From: Chrysomallon squamiferum | Taxonomy: Eukaryota > Mollusca > Gastropoda > Neomphalida > Peltospiridae | NCBI GenBank assembly: GCA_012295275.1 | Contig: CM022678.1 | Location: 19,495,556 to 19,530,555, forward strand | Reading direction: 5' to 3' | DNA: 35,000 bases | Shown here: piece after piece, positions 21,681-35,000 of the stretch | How the letters are laid out: every line of letters starts with the position of its first letter | How positions within the stretch are numbered: position 1 is the stretch's first letter | Notes under the pieces: generated by a model | What the model saw: the letters and a program-made list of their open reading frames with translations, nothing else | What the model was told of the DNA's origin: nothing | Database searches by the model: none | Position numbers and translations under genes: made by a program

Positions 21681-22176
21681 AGTTTGTTTGTTTTGGGTGT
21701 ATAAATATTTTTCTTATCATTTTCTAAAAAAAAAAATATTTTACTGCATTCCATTTATTTAAGAAAAAAAAAAACAAGCAGTGAATTATTACTTTAATCT
21801 TACTGATTTCACTGAACAGCTCCGCAGTTCTCAAATTGGTTTTATACCCCAAAGATAATCTCTATACTCAATTCATAGAAGAAAAAAAAAAACACCTAAA
21901 AATTATTTTATTCCCCTGATTTATTGATGCATTTCTTTACGACTTCTGTTTTACTATGATAATAATAACAGAAAAAAAAAAAAAAAAAAAAAAAGTAAAG
22001 CGCACATATAGTGCATTCAGTCAAATTCATTTCACAGATGTGACCATATTCAACGAAAGGTACCTGACGTTACCGATTTCTGTGACTTAATTTATTTTTG
22101 AAAAATGGTGTCACCAATCATTTTTTCTTCTTCTATTTTTACTATTTTAGTTTACGTTATGACCTTTCTAGAGCCG
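21681..22176. other. intron sequence
   Basis: A runs at 21727-21736, 21763-21773 and 21972-21994 (23 A). No gene. Confidence 0.6.
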
Positions 22177-22612
<436 letters not shown>

Positions 22613-23015
22613 AAAATTAACTAACTAAAGAATAAAAGAAAGAATGAAAGAAAGAAAGAAAGAAAGAAAGGAAAAAAGAACCACTGAAACGAAACCTGCT
22701 TTTACCAAGTTACAAAGTAAAGAGTTGCCGCGTTTCACTTAACTATTAAATCACTTTATTAGTTTTATTGCGCCCAGTGCTTCAAAATGCTGCATTAAAA
22801 AACAAACGTTGTTTCGCGTCTAACCACGGAGCCAGTTCCTTCAAAATCAACAGCTGTAATGAAATGAGATCAATGCTTTTCACGGTTTGCTGATTTCTTC
22901 AAATTAACGTTTGTTTACTGGTAACTGACGATTTCGTTTTCCTGTGCCAGGTAGGATTTCACTGAGAAATGGTTGAATGAATCGCATTATCTCATTAGGT
23001 TTGCAAAAAAAAATA
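22613..23015. other. unique intron sequence
   Basis: GAAA units at 22640-22670. 22720-22990 is unique and of moderate GC, with an E-box CAGCTG near 22850. No gene recognised. Confidence 0.5.
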
Positions 23016-23019
23016 TATA

Positions 23020-23031
23020 TTTGATTTGATT

Positions 23032-23063
<32 letters not shown>

Positions 23064-23104
23064 TTATTTTTTTATTTAATTATGTTTGTATTTATTTATT
23101 TACA
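23020..23104. repeat. TTGAT and ATTT arrays
   Basis: Three TTGAT units, then ATTT units with T-run interruptions. Confidence 0.92.
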
Positions 23105-23174
23105 AATAAACGTGTAGTTAAGGATGAGTGTTCCATCCACTTCGTTTAATTTTGTTATTAAACTGTAGTATGAA

Positions 23175-23229
23175 TACACAAACCCATACATACACACAAA
23201 CATACACACACACATTTATACATGTATAA

Positions 23230-23262
<33 letters not shown>

Positions 23263-23310
23263 CACACACACACACATACACACACACACACACAAACATA
23301 CATACTTGTA
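23175..23310. repeat. CA/CATA repeat
   Basis: CACA, CATA and TA blocks in alternation. Confidence 0.93.
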
Positions 23311-24261
<951 letters not shown>

Positions 24262-24374
24262 CTCTTTTTCTCTCTTTATGAAGAGCTGTTACGTAAACTG
24301 GTATAATAAATAGAAATAAAAACAACAATAATAACAATAGCAGTAGTAATATGCCAGTAACGATATCAAAACAA

Positions 24375-24490
24375 CAATAACACTACTACTTCTACTATTA
24401 CTACTACTACTACTACTACTACAACCACTACTACTACCACTACAACTAATAATAATGATAATAATAATAATAATCATGAAGAAGATGATG
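24375..24490. repeat. ACT and AAT trinucleotide arrays
   Basis: CTA/ACT units with ACC interruptions, then AAT/GAT units. Confidence 0.93.
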
Positions 24491-25098
24491 AAATTACATA
24501 TTTAGTCTGTTGTCGGTTCGGTACGCACTAAGCTTCAAACAAACATTACAAATAGTTACGTTGATATCGCACTAACCTGAAGATCAAGGACACTGCGAAT
24601 TGAAACCATTTAATCACTAAATTACCGCTCAGAGCATTCAACAGCTCATGAATATTCATAAACACAAGATTGACATATCCTCGAGGTTTCGAAGGTTCGT
24701 ATCGCGGAAATAGGTCAAACTTTTGTGACGTTATCTCTTTTGTTGGGCGCATTCATTGAATGTCAATCTTCGGGTCTGTTGTTGTCGTTGTTGTCGTTGT
24801 CGACGTTGTTTACATGGTTTGTGCTTCTTTGTTTATTATTTTTGTTCATTAACATTCATTTGTGCTTGGGCTTTTTTGGTGTGTTTTTCTTGTTTTTCTT
24901 GTTGTTGTTTATTGTTGTTTTCTTGGTGGTTTTTATTATTGTTATTTATTATTTAGTTATGCATTTTTAGTGACTATATATATATTTTTGTTTTTATATT
25001 TCTTTGCTTTATTATGATAATTTCTTTCTGTTTTTTCTTAGTTAATTTCTTGTTGTTCTTCTGTTGTTGTTGTTGTTTTCTTTATTCCTCTTTCTTTC

Positions 25099-25102
<4 letters not shown>
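24491..25102. other. unique then T-rich intron sequence
   Basis: 24500-24770 is unique. 24776-25080 is rich in GTT/TTG units and T-rich runs. No gene. Confidence 0.55.

Positions 25103-25189
<87 letters not shown>
25103..25189. repeat. (TC)n microsatellite
   Basis: Pure tract of about 87 bp. Confidence 0.98.
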
Positions 25190-26084
<895 letters not shown>

Positions 26085-26327
26085 TGAATGCTACTATAAA
26101 GGACAGAGGAATATTAATTAATTTTAAATTTTGTTTTCGCTTTCTTCTTCTTTGCTTTCTGTGGTTTATCTCATTTCAGTTTTTATTTATTTATTAATTA
26201 ATTAAAATTCCTTGTCTTCTTGGTTTTAAATCACTGAGAATATTAAAATAAATCATGGGAAAAACAGTAACAAAATAAAAAATGTATAACAAACACAAAG
26301 AACCCAAAATATATATCTATGAATCTA

Positions 26328-26330
26328 TAG

Positions 26331-26374
<44 letters not shown>

Positions 26375-26462
26375 ATCTATATATATATAATATGTGTATG
26401 TGTATATGTATGTATGTATGTATGTACGTATGTATGGTATGTATGGTATGTATGTATATAGA
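26328..26462. repeat. CTAT and TATG arrays
   Basis: CTAT units (26328-26373), a TA bridge, then TATG/TGTA units. Confidence 0.95.
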
Positions 26463-27692
<1,230 letters not shown>

Positions 27693-27961
27693 CCATTATA
27701 GACGTTAGGCTAGCGTTCATATCAGGTTGGTATGTAGTGATATAATTAGTGCTAACTAACACGCTTTTGAACAGAGACTATTTTCCGTAATCACGTAAAC
27801 CTTTCCAAACTAGAAAAAAAAGATTACAGAACATTATACAACTGTCCTCGAAAGTTTTCCTCAATAAAATAAACCTCACCAAATTTCAGTTATCCCTAGT
27901 TCTCCTAAAAACGTGATCAGCGACAAATAAACAGATATCTCAAACTGACTAATTCTGTGGT

Positions 27962-28085
27962 GGTGCTCTTCCGTTCTGTGAGGAAATACTTCCACCAGCA
28001 AACTGAATATTAAAAACGATTGCGGTGCTCTTGAAAACTGTGAGGAAATTTTCTTCACACACAAACTCATTATGAAAACCATAGC
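27962..28085. repeat. 62-bp diverged tandem duplication
   Basis: Copies start at 27962 and 28024 with GGTGCTCTT, share CTGTGAGGAAAT, TTC and CAAACT, and end in a similar TATTAAAAACRAT/TATGAAAACCAT segment. Diverged, so old. Confidence 0.75.
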
Positions 28086-28455
28086 CGCAGAAGGCAACAA
28101 AACGGTCATTAGACAGCTGCAGATAAATACAAACTGCGCACCGTTCTCGGAGACCAGAATAAATGTCAGCTAAGTCATAACAGAGGACGACAAAAATAAA
28201 TCTTTGCGATTATGGCGCCGTTCTGGACCACAAAAGTCAGTGTAAATCAGAAAAAAAAAAATAATAATTACATTTAAGAACAAAGACATATACAACAATA
28301 TTCAGTTACGTGTAGCAGAATGTTCGTGTCTTCACTCGAGTTCAAACAGAAATATATGAACTGATTAAACTGCACTTGGATTATTTTGTTTAAAGTCTTC
28401 GTTTTAATCAGGTGAATGTTTTGGTGTATTGCAGTGAAACGGTGATCATCGTTAG
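28086..28455. other. unique intron sequence
   Basis: No gene. Two loosely similar CGCMCCGTTCT segments near 28138 and 28215 hint at further decayed copies of the neighbouring duplication. Confidence 0.45.
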
Positions 28456-28463
28456 TGACGTCA

Positions 28464-28588
28464 TCATCATGATTATCATTGTCATAGTCATAATTATCAT
28501 CATAAACACGATTATTAAAAATGATAATTATCATCATTATCATTATCATCGTTACAATTAGTTATCATCATCATTATAATAATGATGC
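28464..28588. repeat. ATC/ATT trinucleotide-rich stretch
   Basis: Degenerate TCA/ATT units, locally self-complementary (AATGATAATTATCATC near 28518). Confidence 0.85.
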
Positions 28589-28650
28589 CAAGAGGCAGAT
28601 CAATGAATATTAACTAGCTGACTTTTGCAAATAAATATTTTAGCTAATCG

Positions 28651-28655
<5 letters not shown>

Positions 28656-28741
<86 letters not shown>
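28656..28741. repeat. (CT)n microsatellite
   Basis: Pure tract of about 86 bp. Confidence 0.98.
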
Positions 28742-28742
<1 letters not shown>

Positions 28743-29002
28743 ACTCTCTTTTTTTTTAAATCAGTATATATATATATATATATTCTTTTTTACGTACGAA
28801 GTCTGTAGAGTTCTATCAATGCATACACTAACACATGGCTTTTCGGGCCATTAACTAACATGCAGAAGATTCAGCAGGTGCCTACCATGCACAGACACCC
28901 ACTCGAACAATTGTACTGTGATGACGTAATATTTATAGAGGTCTGTGTCTGGCTGCCTGTTTACCTCTACCTCCGTGTGTGTGTTTATCTAGATACGTGT
29001 AT

Positions 29003-29224
<222 letters not shown>

Positions 29225-30070
29225 TCATATAAAGATACAAAAAGAGGTAAGCAGACAGACACAGACCTCAATAAATATTCATCACAGTACATACATCTTA
29301 TATTTCTCTGCCTGGTCTCTGTGTCCATCTCTCTATCTCTCCGTCTGTGTGTCTACCAATTCTATTCTAAGAAAGAGAATATATTCTGCTATTTAATTCT
29401 GTTGTTAATTCTGTTGTGTCATTCTGACAAAACAAATCTTCTATGATATCTTTTGAGATATCCTTGTGGGTCTACGTTAGTTATTACTTCGTTTTAATCA
29501 CTTAATGTAAACATTATTATGTTATTTCGTATCAGTCGGAATGATGCCTGGATGAGTGGTGTACCTCGTGATTACTTTCAACAAGACATGGCTTTACTTA
29601 CACAGTGTATGTGAGTCATTATCCATATCACTGACAAAACAAATAATAAAAACACAACCTTCCAGCTTTTTATAATCTAGTTATTCAAATTTAAAACAGT
29701 TTTTGCTTACAATGTGACTGTTTTCATAAACGCAAATAAAAATACTTATTTTAACATTAGAAAAGAGCATAGTGATCAAAGACAAAACTATTTCTGCTAT
29801 TGAACATTGAAGTAAATTTCCCCGTCGTGAACAACTTGTATTTAAGTAAAAAGTTTTTGCATCTCATTTGAATAAACGCAAATAAAAAAATACTGGTTGA
29901 ACTATTTTTTTCTTTTCTCCACTGGGTGATGTTTTTTCTCACAGTCTGTTTTGTTAATTAGAATAAACGTATCTTAATTGTAAAATTCCACTGGGTGATT
30001 TTTGTCTGCTTCAGTCTGCAAGTTAAATGTATAAACGTATCTTAATTGTGTGTGTGCGTGATTTTGTGCC
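29225..30070. other. unique AT-rich intron sequence
   Basis: A local duplication TTCCACTGGGTGATKTTT...GTCTG occurs near 29918 and 29987. No gene recognised. Confidence 0.5.
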
Positions 30071-30073
30071 TCT

Positions 30074-30080
30074 TGTGTGT

Positions 30081-30155
<75 letters not shown>
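30074..30155. repeat. (GT)n microsatellite
   Basis: Long GT run, pure from about 30087. Confidence 0.98.
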
Positions 30156-30157
<2 letters not shown>

Positions 30158-30322
30158 CGCACTCGGTCATCTGTGAGTGAGCAAATGAAGAGAAAGTAAA
30201 GGATTGAAAGATATGTTAATGGAGTTACAGAAGGAAAGAAATGAAATAATATGAAATACAGACAAACAGACAAACAGGTGCATGGATGAATTGATGTATA
30301 AACTGTGTGTGTGTGTGTTTTT

Positions 30323-30447
<125 letters not shown>

Positions 30448-30569
30448 CGAGTGAGAGAGAAGAGAATAGTTAAGAATGAAACAGAGACACAGAGAGGTGG
30501 ATTGACGAGGTAAAACATTTTTTTTTTTTCAAAACGCTGCAGACACATTTAACTGATGAACAACTAACT

Positions 30570-30770
30570 GTCAGCGTCCGATTGGTCAACTGACTGAAAC
30601 AGCTCCTATCACCGTAAGTGACGGAAACGATTTTGCAGTTTTGTCTGCTGAAATCTGATTGGTCGAACGTCCGGTCTCGACAGCTACGTGCTTGAAAATG
30701 TCAGACAGACACCAGTAATTGGTGTTGTCGTTTACCCGTGTGAAACGTCGTCGATGCTGACGTGAAATAT
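30570..30770. promoter_or_regulatory. candidate cis-module with repeated ATTGG elements
   Basis: GATTGGTC occurs at 30580-30587 and 30657-30664, each followed by ACAGCT after 13-17 bp. A third ATTGG sits inside a CACCA-GTAAT-TGGTG inverted repeat at 30711-30725. Unique, CpG-bearing sequence. ATTGG is the reverse of the NF-Y CCAAT element. Function inferred. Confidence 0.35.
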
Positions 30771-30916
30771 CATGCCACTTTTTTTTTTTTTTTTTTTTCT
30801 CTTTCTCTCTCGTCGAGTATGAAGGCGATTTAGACTAGAGTTAATTAAATTACTTTGGCTCTAAGATCGTCCTGTTGGTAGAAAACGTTTCTGAGGCAGA
30901 CAGCGCGACCCGCTAG

Positions 30917-30936
30917 AGGTCAAAGTTCAAAGGTCA
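30917..30936 (+). promoter_or_regulatory. triple nuclear-receptor half-site, DR1-DR1
   Basis: AGGTCA, AGTTCA and AGGTCA occur in direct orientation, each separated by a single A. DR1 elements are bound by HNF4, COUP-TF and RXR-type receptors, all present across bilaterians. No binding can be shown from sequence alone. Confidence 0.5.
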
Positions 30937-30949
30937 GGTTTGTTCTGTT

Positions 30950-31405
30950 TTGTTGTGCCTGGCTGAGGAGCGAGATGTCTGAGGATCGATTCTTGTCAGT
31001 GGCTGAAACTTCAAAAAATTAAAATTTTTGTGGTTTTTTTTTTTTTTTGTTATTTAGATGTTCTTTTTTTCTTTCTTTTCTTTTTTGTTTTGTTGTATTT
31101 CTTTCTTCTTCTTCTTCTTCTTTTTGAACTGATAAATTAGAAAGTTTCTTATAATTTTTTTGTTTTTTTGTAAATGTCTCACAATATCAGTTGATATTAT
31201 TTTCTTTCGGAAAATTTAAACAATTTATGATCGTCATCATCATTATCGTCGTCGTCGTTGTTGTTGTTGTTGTTGTTTTACCTGGTTCTATAGCACTGTT
31301 ACGTTTTCACGACACGAGAACTACGTTTCAGACTAAATATGGCGTAACGATCAGAACATTTCCATATTACCTGAGTTAAAAAATGAAAATTAAGAACAAA
31401 GATTC
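30950..31405. other. T-rich intron sequence
   Basis: T and TTC runs (31029-31125), GTC/GTT units (31245-31276). No gene. Confidence 0.6.
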
Positions 31406-31409
31406 TGTC

Positions 31410-31440
31410 AAAACAAACAAACAAACAAACAAACAAATAA
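31410..31440. repeat. (AAAC)n microsatellite
   Basis: About seven AAAC units. Confidence 0.95.
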
Positions 31441-31539
31441 GAAATGACTAACACAAAACCTGAGGGGTTTGGAAGGCTGAAAGTGGCTAATTTTAGATTT
31501 ATTTTCGTCAAAGTCGAGTATCTCTGCAAATCTTCCGTT

Positions 31540-31760
31540 ACTCGACATTCTCGTCTTCTCAAGGTCACCTCGCTCACCTCTGCACCCGCAGACGCCCGAT
31601 GACGTCACAGAGAGCGTTTCCGTTACCTGACGGGACTTAGCCAGCTAATTTGTTTTGACTGTTAATCTCTCTCGCGAATCAATTTGATCAAATTTGCCGG
31701 CTCAGTCGACCGAAAGCAAAGGATTAACTGAAGTGGTTTTTCCCTTTGACAGACGCGCTG
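31540..31760. promoter_or_regulatory. CpG-bearing candidate cis-module with CRE and palindrome
   Basis: Unique sequence with a full CRE TGACGTCA (31600-31607), two CACCT motifs (31566-31580) and a perfect 14-bp palindrome AATTTGATCAAATT (31681-31694). A minus-strand frame (31408-31608) crosses it, but I do not recognise it. Confidence 0.35.
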
Positions 31761-31839
31761 TTCTCCACAGAAAGGATTAAGCAGAAGAAAGTGGACGTCT
31801 TAATTCCCATAGTTCTCTAGTTCCAGTTGGTTCCGGTTT

Positions 31840-31881
31840 CCATGACGACGACGACAACAGTGACAATTAATATCTCTGTCG

Positions 31882-31913
<32 letters not shown>

Positions 31914-32025
31914 GAGAGTTCTGTGTTGATAAACACGTTGATGCTGAGGATTCTATACTGCCGTAAACGTTGTTGTTTTGGTTGTTGTTGTTCCTGCTGC
32001 TGCTGCTGCTGTTATTGTTGTTGTA
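31840..32025. repeat. GTT / CTG trinucleotide arrays
   Basis: ACG/ACA units, GTT units (31879-31914), then GTT and CTG/TGC units (31966-32024). Confidence 0.9.
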
Positions 32026-32074
32026 GCGCATTGCATGACAAGAATTTTGACTCTTAATTTGTTCTTATTTTTTA

Positions 32075-32108
32075 TTATTATTATTATTTTTTTTTTTTTT
32101 TTTTTTTT
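32075..32108. repeat. ATT units and poly(T)
   Basis: ATT units run into about 20 T. Confidence 0.93.
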
Positions 32109-32226
32109 AATAGTTGCCGTCGTAATGGTAATGAAGGTAAATTCGGATTATAATGACGATAATTAAGACGTTGATAAATGAACATTGATTAATTTTGACA
32201 AAATGAACATATATATATAGATAATT

Positions 32227-32227
<1 letters not shown>

Positions 32228-32259
<32 letters not shown>

Positions 32260-32261
32260 TA

Positions 32262-32321
<60 letters not shown>

Positions 32322-32350
32322 GATAGATAGATAGATAGATGATAGATATA
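32228..32350. repeat. (GATA)n array
   Basis: GATA units with single-base slips at 32260 and 32321. Confidence 0.97.
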
Positions 32351-32650
32351 GATATATAGATATATCCACACACACATATATGTTTGTTGTGGTCCTCGAC
32401 TTCATGTTGGTACTGGTCTTCGTTTGTTGCTTTTGGACAGATTTTTCTATTTGGCGAGTAAACAGGTGAACATTTAGGAATATCTTGTTAAAACGATGTA
32501 CGAAAAGGTTTATTGTTGTAATATATATTTTCGTTTTTAGCGTAGAGAAATTCTCTGACTTGTTATGCGTATTTGTAAAACATAAGGAATGATCAGATGC
32601 GGTTTGTTCCTTGTCGATTTCTTAGGAATGATGTTATACAAAATATACAT
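32351..32650. other. unique intron sequence
   Basis: AT-rich and unique. No gene recognised. Confidence 0.5.
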
Positions 32651-32683
32651 TTTTTTTTTTTTTTTGGTTTTTACTCACACACA

Positions 32684-32718
<35 letters not shown>

Positions 32719-32762
32719 GCACGCACACACACACACACACACACACTCATACAGACACACAT
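32651..32762. repeat. poly(T) and (CA)n array
   Basis: A T run (32651-32665) followed by CA units with ATTC and CGCA interruptions. Confidence 0.94.
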
Positions 32763-32939
32763 GCATACAAACAAGCTTGCTTATATTTATTTTATTTTGT
32801 TCTATTTAATTATTTAATTATTTTTGTATTTTCATCTTTCTTTTACAGCAGGAGTAATAATAGCAAACAAATAAAAAGTGTCCTTTTGTTGCAAACATTT
32901 GTTCAGTGTATCATAGATTATTCACCTTCGTTGTAACGT

Positions 32940-33075
32940 CAGCAAAGAAAGATCAATAAATTATTTCCCTTTGTTGTTCTATTTTTAATGTAATAGATCA
33001 ACGTATTACTATCCCTGATCAAAATGAATTAACAAATTACTTCCCTTTGTTACAGTCTTCTTTGTAATAAACTAT
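32940..33075. repeat. diverged 76-bp duplication with CTTTGTT motifs
   Basis: AAATTAYTTCCCTTTGTT recurs at 32958 and 33034, with similar TTTGTAATAR downstream. CTTTGTT matches the SOX/TCF HMG-box core in reverse orientation. Confidence 0.6.
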
Positions 33076-33371
33076 CTAATTGTCTCCTCTCTGGTTCATT
33101 CTCTTGTGCATACGATGAATAGATGCATATTGTTTGTTATTATTTAAACAGTAAAGTACAGAAATTTTCGTTAACAAAAGTGAAAATAAGAGCTATTACT
33201 GTGAAGTCGAGAAACCTTTAAATACATTTAAATACTGTTTGTAGTTTTCACGTAATTATTTATCAAGTTAAGAGCCTATGTGAGTTTATACTCTTTTTTT
33301 ACCGGGCAAATATTTACATTACTGTTCAGCTAGGTGTTTTGTAGGTTATAAGTGTGTTAATGAGAAAGTAC

Positions 33372-33395
33372 TGACGTCATAAAGTACTGACGTCA
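33372..33395. promoter_or_regulatory. tandem pair of full CRE palindromes
   Basis: TGACGTCA at 33372-33379 and again at 33388-33395, within a 16-bp direct repeat AAAGTACTGACGTCAT. CREB/ATF family factors bind this palindrome. The pair lies deep in KCNQ intron 1. Confidence 0.5.
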
Positions 33396-33458
33396 TACAA
33401 GAATCTTAGGTAATAAATGTTAACGAATCAGTGACTGACATTTTATCAAACGCCACAG

Positions 33459-33461
<3 letters not shown>

Positions 33462-33544
<83 letters not shown>
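33462..33544. repeat. (GA)n microsatellite
   Basis: Pure GA tract of about 83 bp. Confidence 0.98.
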
Positions 33545-33545
<1 letters not shown>

Positions 33546-33969
33546 GCGAAGGTACAGAAAGAGAGAGATAAACAGAAAAAACAGGTTGAGTGTAATATAT
33601 TTTATGCATTAGTTTTAAAAAGGAAGATGAGGGAAAAATGAAATGAAGACATAAAACGTTATTTTTATTGTTTTTATTAGATTTAATTAATTTATTTACG
33701 ATAATCTGGAGAAATAAAATAGAAAAAACAGAAGCAAAATATTATGACGAAAGAATTAAATGAATATTTTTGTTTATTTAAGAATATGAAAATAATATTG
33801 ATGATGCTAAAAAAAAAAAATTGTAAGGAAATAAATAGAAACCAAAGAAAGAAAAATAAAATAATTAAAAATGGTAAAAGGAAATAAAATTATGAATCAA
33901 AAGAAAACAAAGAAAGAAAAATAACTGAATATAACAGAATATAATAAAATGTTCCAAATCTCTGTCTGT

Positions 33970-33973
<4 letters not shown>
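33545..33973. other. A-rich intron sequence between complementary tracts
   Basis: A-rich on the + strand (GAAA, AAAT words). No gene. Confidence 0.6.

Positions 33974-34054
<81 letters not shown>
33974..34054. repeat. (TC)n microsatellite
   Basis: Pure tract of about 81 bp, reverse-complementary to the GA tract 430 bp upstream. Confidence 0.98.
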
Positions 34055-34056
<2 letters not shown>

Positions 34057-34435
34057 GAATCAGGATCGCGTGTAGAAATGTCGAGAAGGAGAATGATTTG
34101 CTAATTCCTTCTTGATGTGTTTCTTCCTCAGACCTTCCCAGGAGTCCCGGTTCAGTACGCAGTGTCATCTCATTAACAAAAAGATTCGAGAAAAAAAAAT
34201 ATTAACTTTGAAGATGACATAGCATGTCTTCCACGCTGACTCTCATACAAACAGGGGAAGAAATAAAAAAAATAGTAATCTTTGATATAAGAGCATTGAA
34301 TATGTTGTTAATGACATTGCCAAGACATCGAATAATCCCATTAGTTGTCAACACTACATAAAACGTGGGTAAAGAAATAGTTGGTGAATGTTAGATAAAA
34401 CCCGCCAGCTACGTGATGTTATTTAGAAGGTAGAT
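34055..34435. other. unique intron sequence
   Basis: No gene or repeat recognised. Confidence 0.5.
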
Positions 34436-34442
34436 TTATTAT

Positions 34443-34478
<36 letters not shown>

Positions 34479-34510
34479 CAGTAGCAGTAGTAGTAGTAGT
34501 AGTAATAGTA
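34436..34510. repeat. (TAG)n trinucleotide array
   Basis: ATT then TAG units, with CAG interruptions at about 34478-34488. Confidence 0.95.
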
Positions 34511-34720
34511 TCATCACAGGAAAAACAATGACAGCAACAGCAATAAAAACAAAAAACACAAAAAAACAACATTAATAGCATCATGATTGCAACTGCAGTA
34601 AGGTTTGTAGTTATAACAGTCTGTTTACTGAAATTGTTTATAAAATTTGTCTGCATCATTGGTTCTTATCACGATCACAACAAAGTAATCACAATCACAG
34701 TCATGATACACTTTTTTGTG

Positions 34721-34873
34721 TTTTTTTTTTTTTTTTTTTTTTGTTTCTATCGATACAGTCTACGTCTTCCCATTGTTTTATCTCAACCCTTTCTCTCAAC
34801 ACACACACACACACACACACACACTCATTCATCCGCTTGATTGGTGGTCTCCTTTTTTTTTTTTTTTTTTTTT
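34721..34873. repeat. poly(T), (CA)n and poly(T)
   Basis: T run (34721-34742), CA run (34799-34823), T run (34852-34873) with short unique spacers. Confidence 0.94.
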
Positions 34874-35000
34874 GCCGCAATCAACATCTGCACGCGTCAC
34901 TTCAAAGCCACGCGCTGCAGCGAAGAACTCCGTAGGGACTCGGCAGTTCAGCTCGGCTCATTTCGTCGGTTCTGGACGAGTTATTTATAGCGATTTTAGC
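34874..35000. promoter_or_regulatory. CpG-rich sequence at window edge
   Basis: An abrupt change to CpG-rich unique sequence after the T run. It is open in one + frame for about 40 codons, with no match recognised. TATAAATA lies on the minus strand near 34981-34988 and CAGTTCAG on the plus strand near 34945. It could be an alternative KCNQ promoter or an exon running out of the window; not resolvable here. Confidence 0.3.

Overview
The window is almost entirely non-coding DNA from an animal genome, dense in microsatellites. It holds one gene fragment I can name: the first coding exon (6222-6649, + strand) of a voltage-gated potassium channel of the KCNQ/Kv7 family. The exon carries the whole cytosolic N-terminus up to the start of transmembrane segment S1. 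It ends at a GTAAGT donor in phase 2, the same place and phase at which I recall exon 1 of vertebrate KCNQ genes ending. The host looks like an invertebrate, most likely a lophotrochozoan and plausibly a cephalopod mollusc. That rests on the repeat style (long GA/CT, GT, GATA/GACA and ATT tracts in AT-rich DNA) and on a non-vertebrate KCNQ N-terminus. It is an inference, not a proof. Layout: 1-5.0 kb is 5' flank with no recognisable gene. It contains an 87-bp duplication, a large TA-centred palindrome, GA and CA tracts and a CpG-bearing 31-bp minisatellite. 5.03-5.40 kb is a CpG-richer unique island with a 33-bp direct repeat carrying TCAGT initiator-like sequences, a candidate promoter or upstream non-coding exon. 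5.91-6.22 kb is a second CpG-rich stretch that reads as the KCNQ promoter-proximal region or leader. It holds a possible splice acceptor at 6160 and two short upstream ORFs, the second ending in an ATGA overlap with the KCNQ start codon. From 6650 to the window end is KCNQ intron 1, at least 28.35 kb and unfinished. I recognised no second KCNQ exon (S1-S2 coding) in it. The intron has about eighteen long GA or CT tracts, several GATA/GACA arrays, composite minisatellites and an 82-bp tandem array. Between these lie islands of unique, CpG-bearing sequence that look like candidate cis-regulatory modules. The strongest are at 11.6-12.1 kb (two TGACGTCA sites, a CCAAT element, a 14-bp palindrome and a short ORF followed by AATAAA), 30.57-30.77 kb (repeated ATTGG), 30.92 kb (three nuclear-receptor half-sites in DR1 register), 31.54-31.76 kb, 33.37 kb (two full CRE palindromes 16 bp apart) and the CpG-rich right edge. 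I found no complete gene, tRNA, rRNA, CRISPR array or intact transposon. Most long reading frames here are translations of simple repeats (poly-SL, poly-ER, poly-CV, SIYL-type) and are not annotated as genes.
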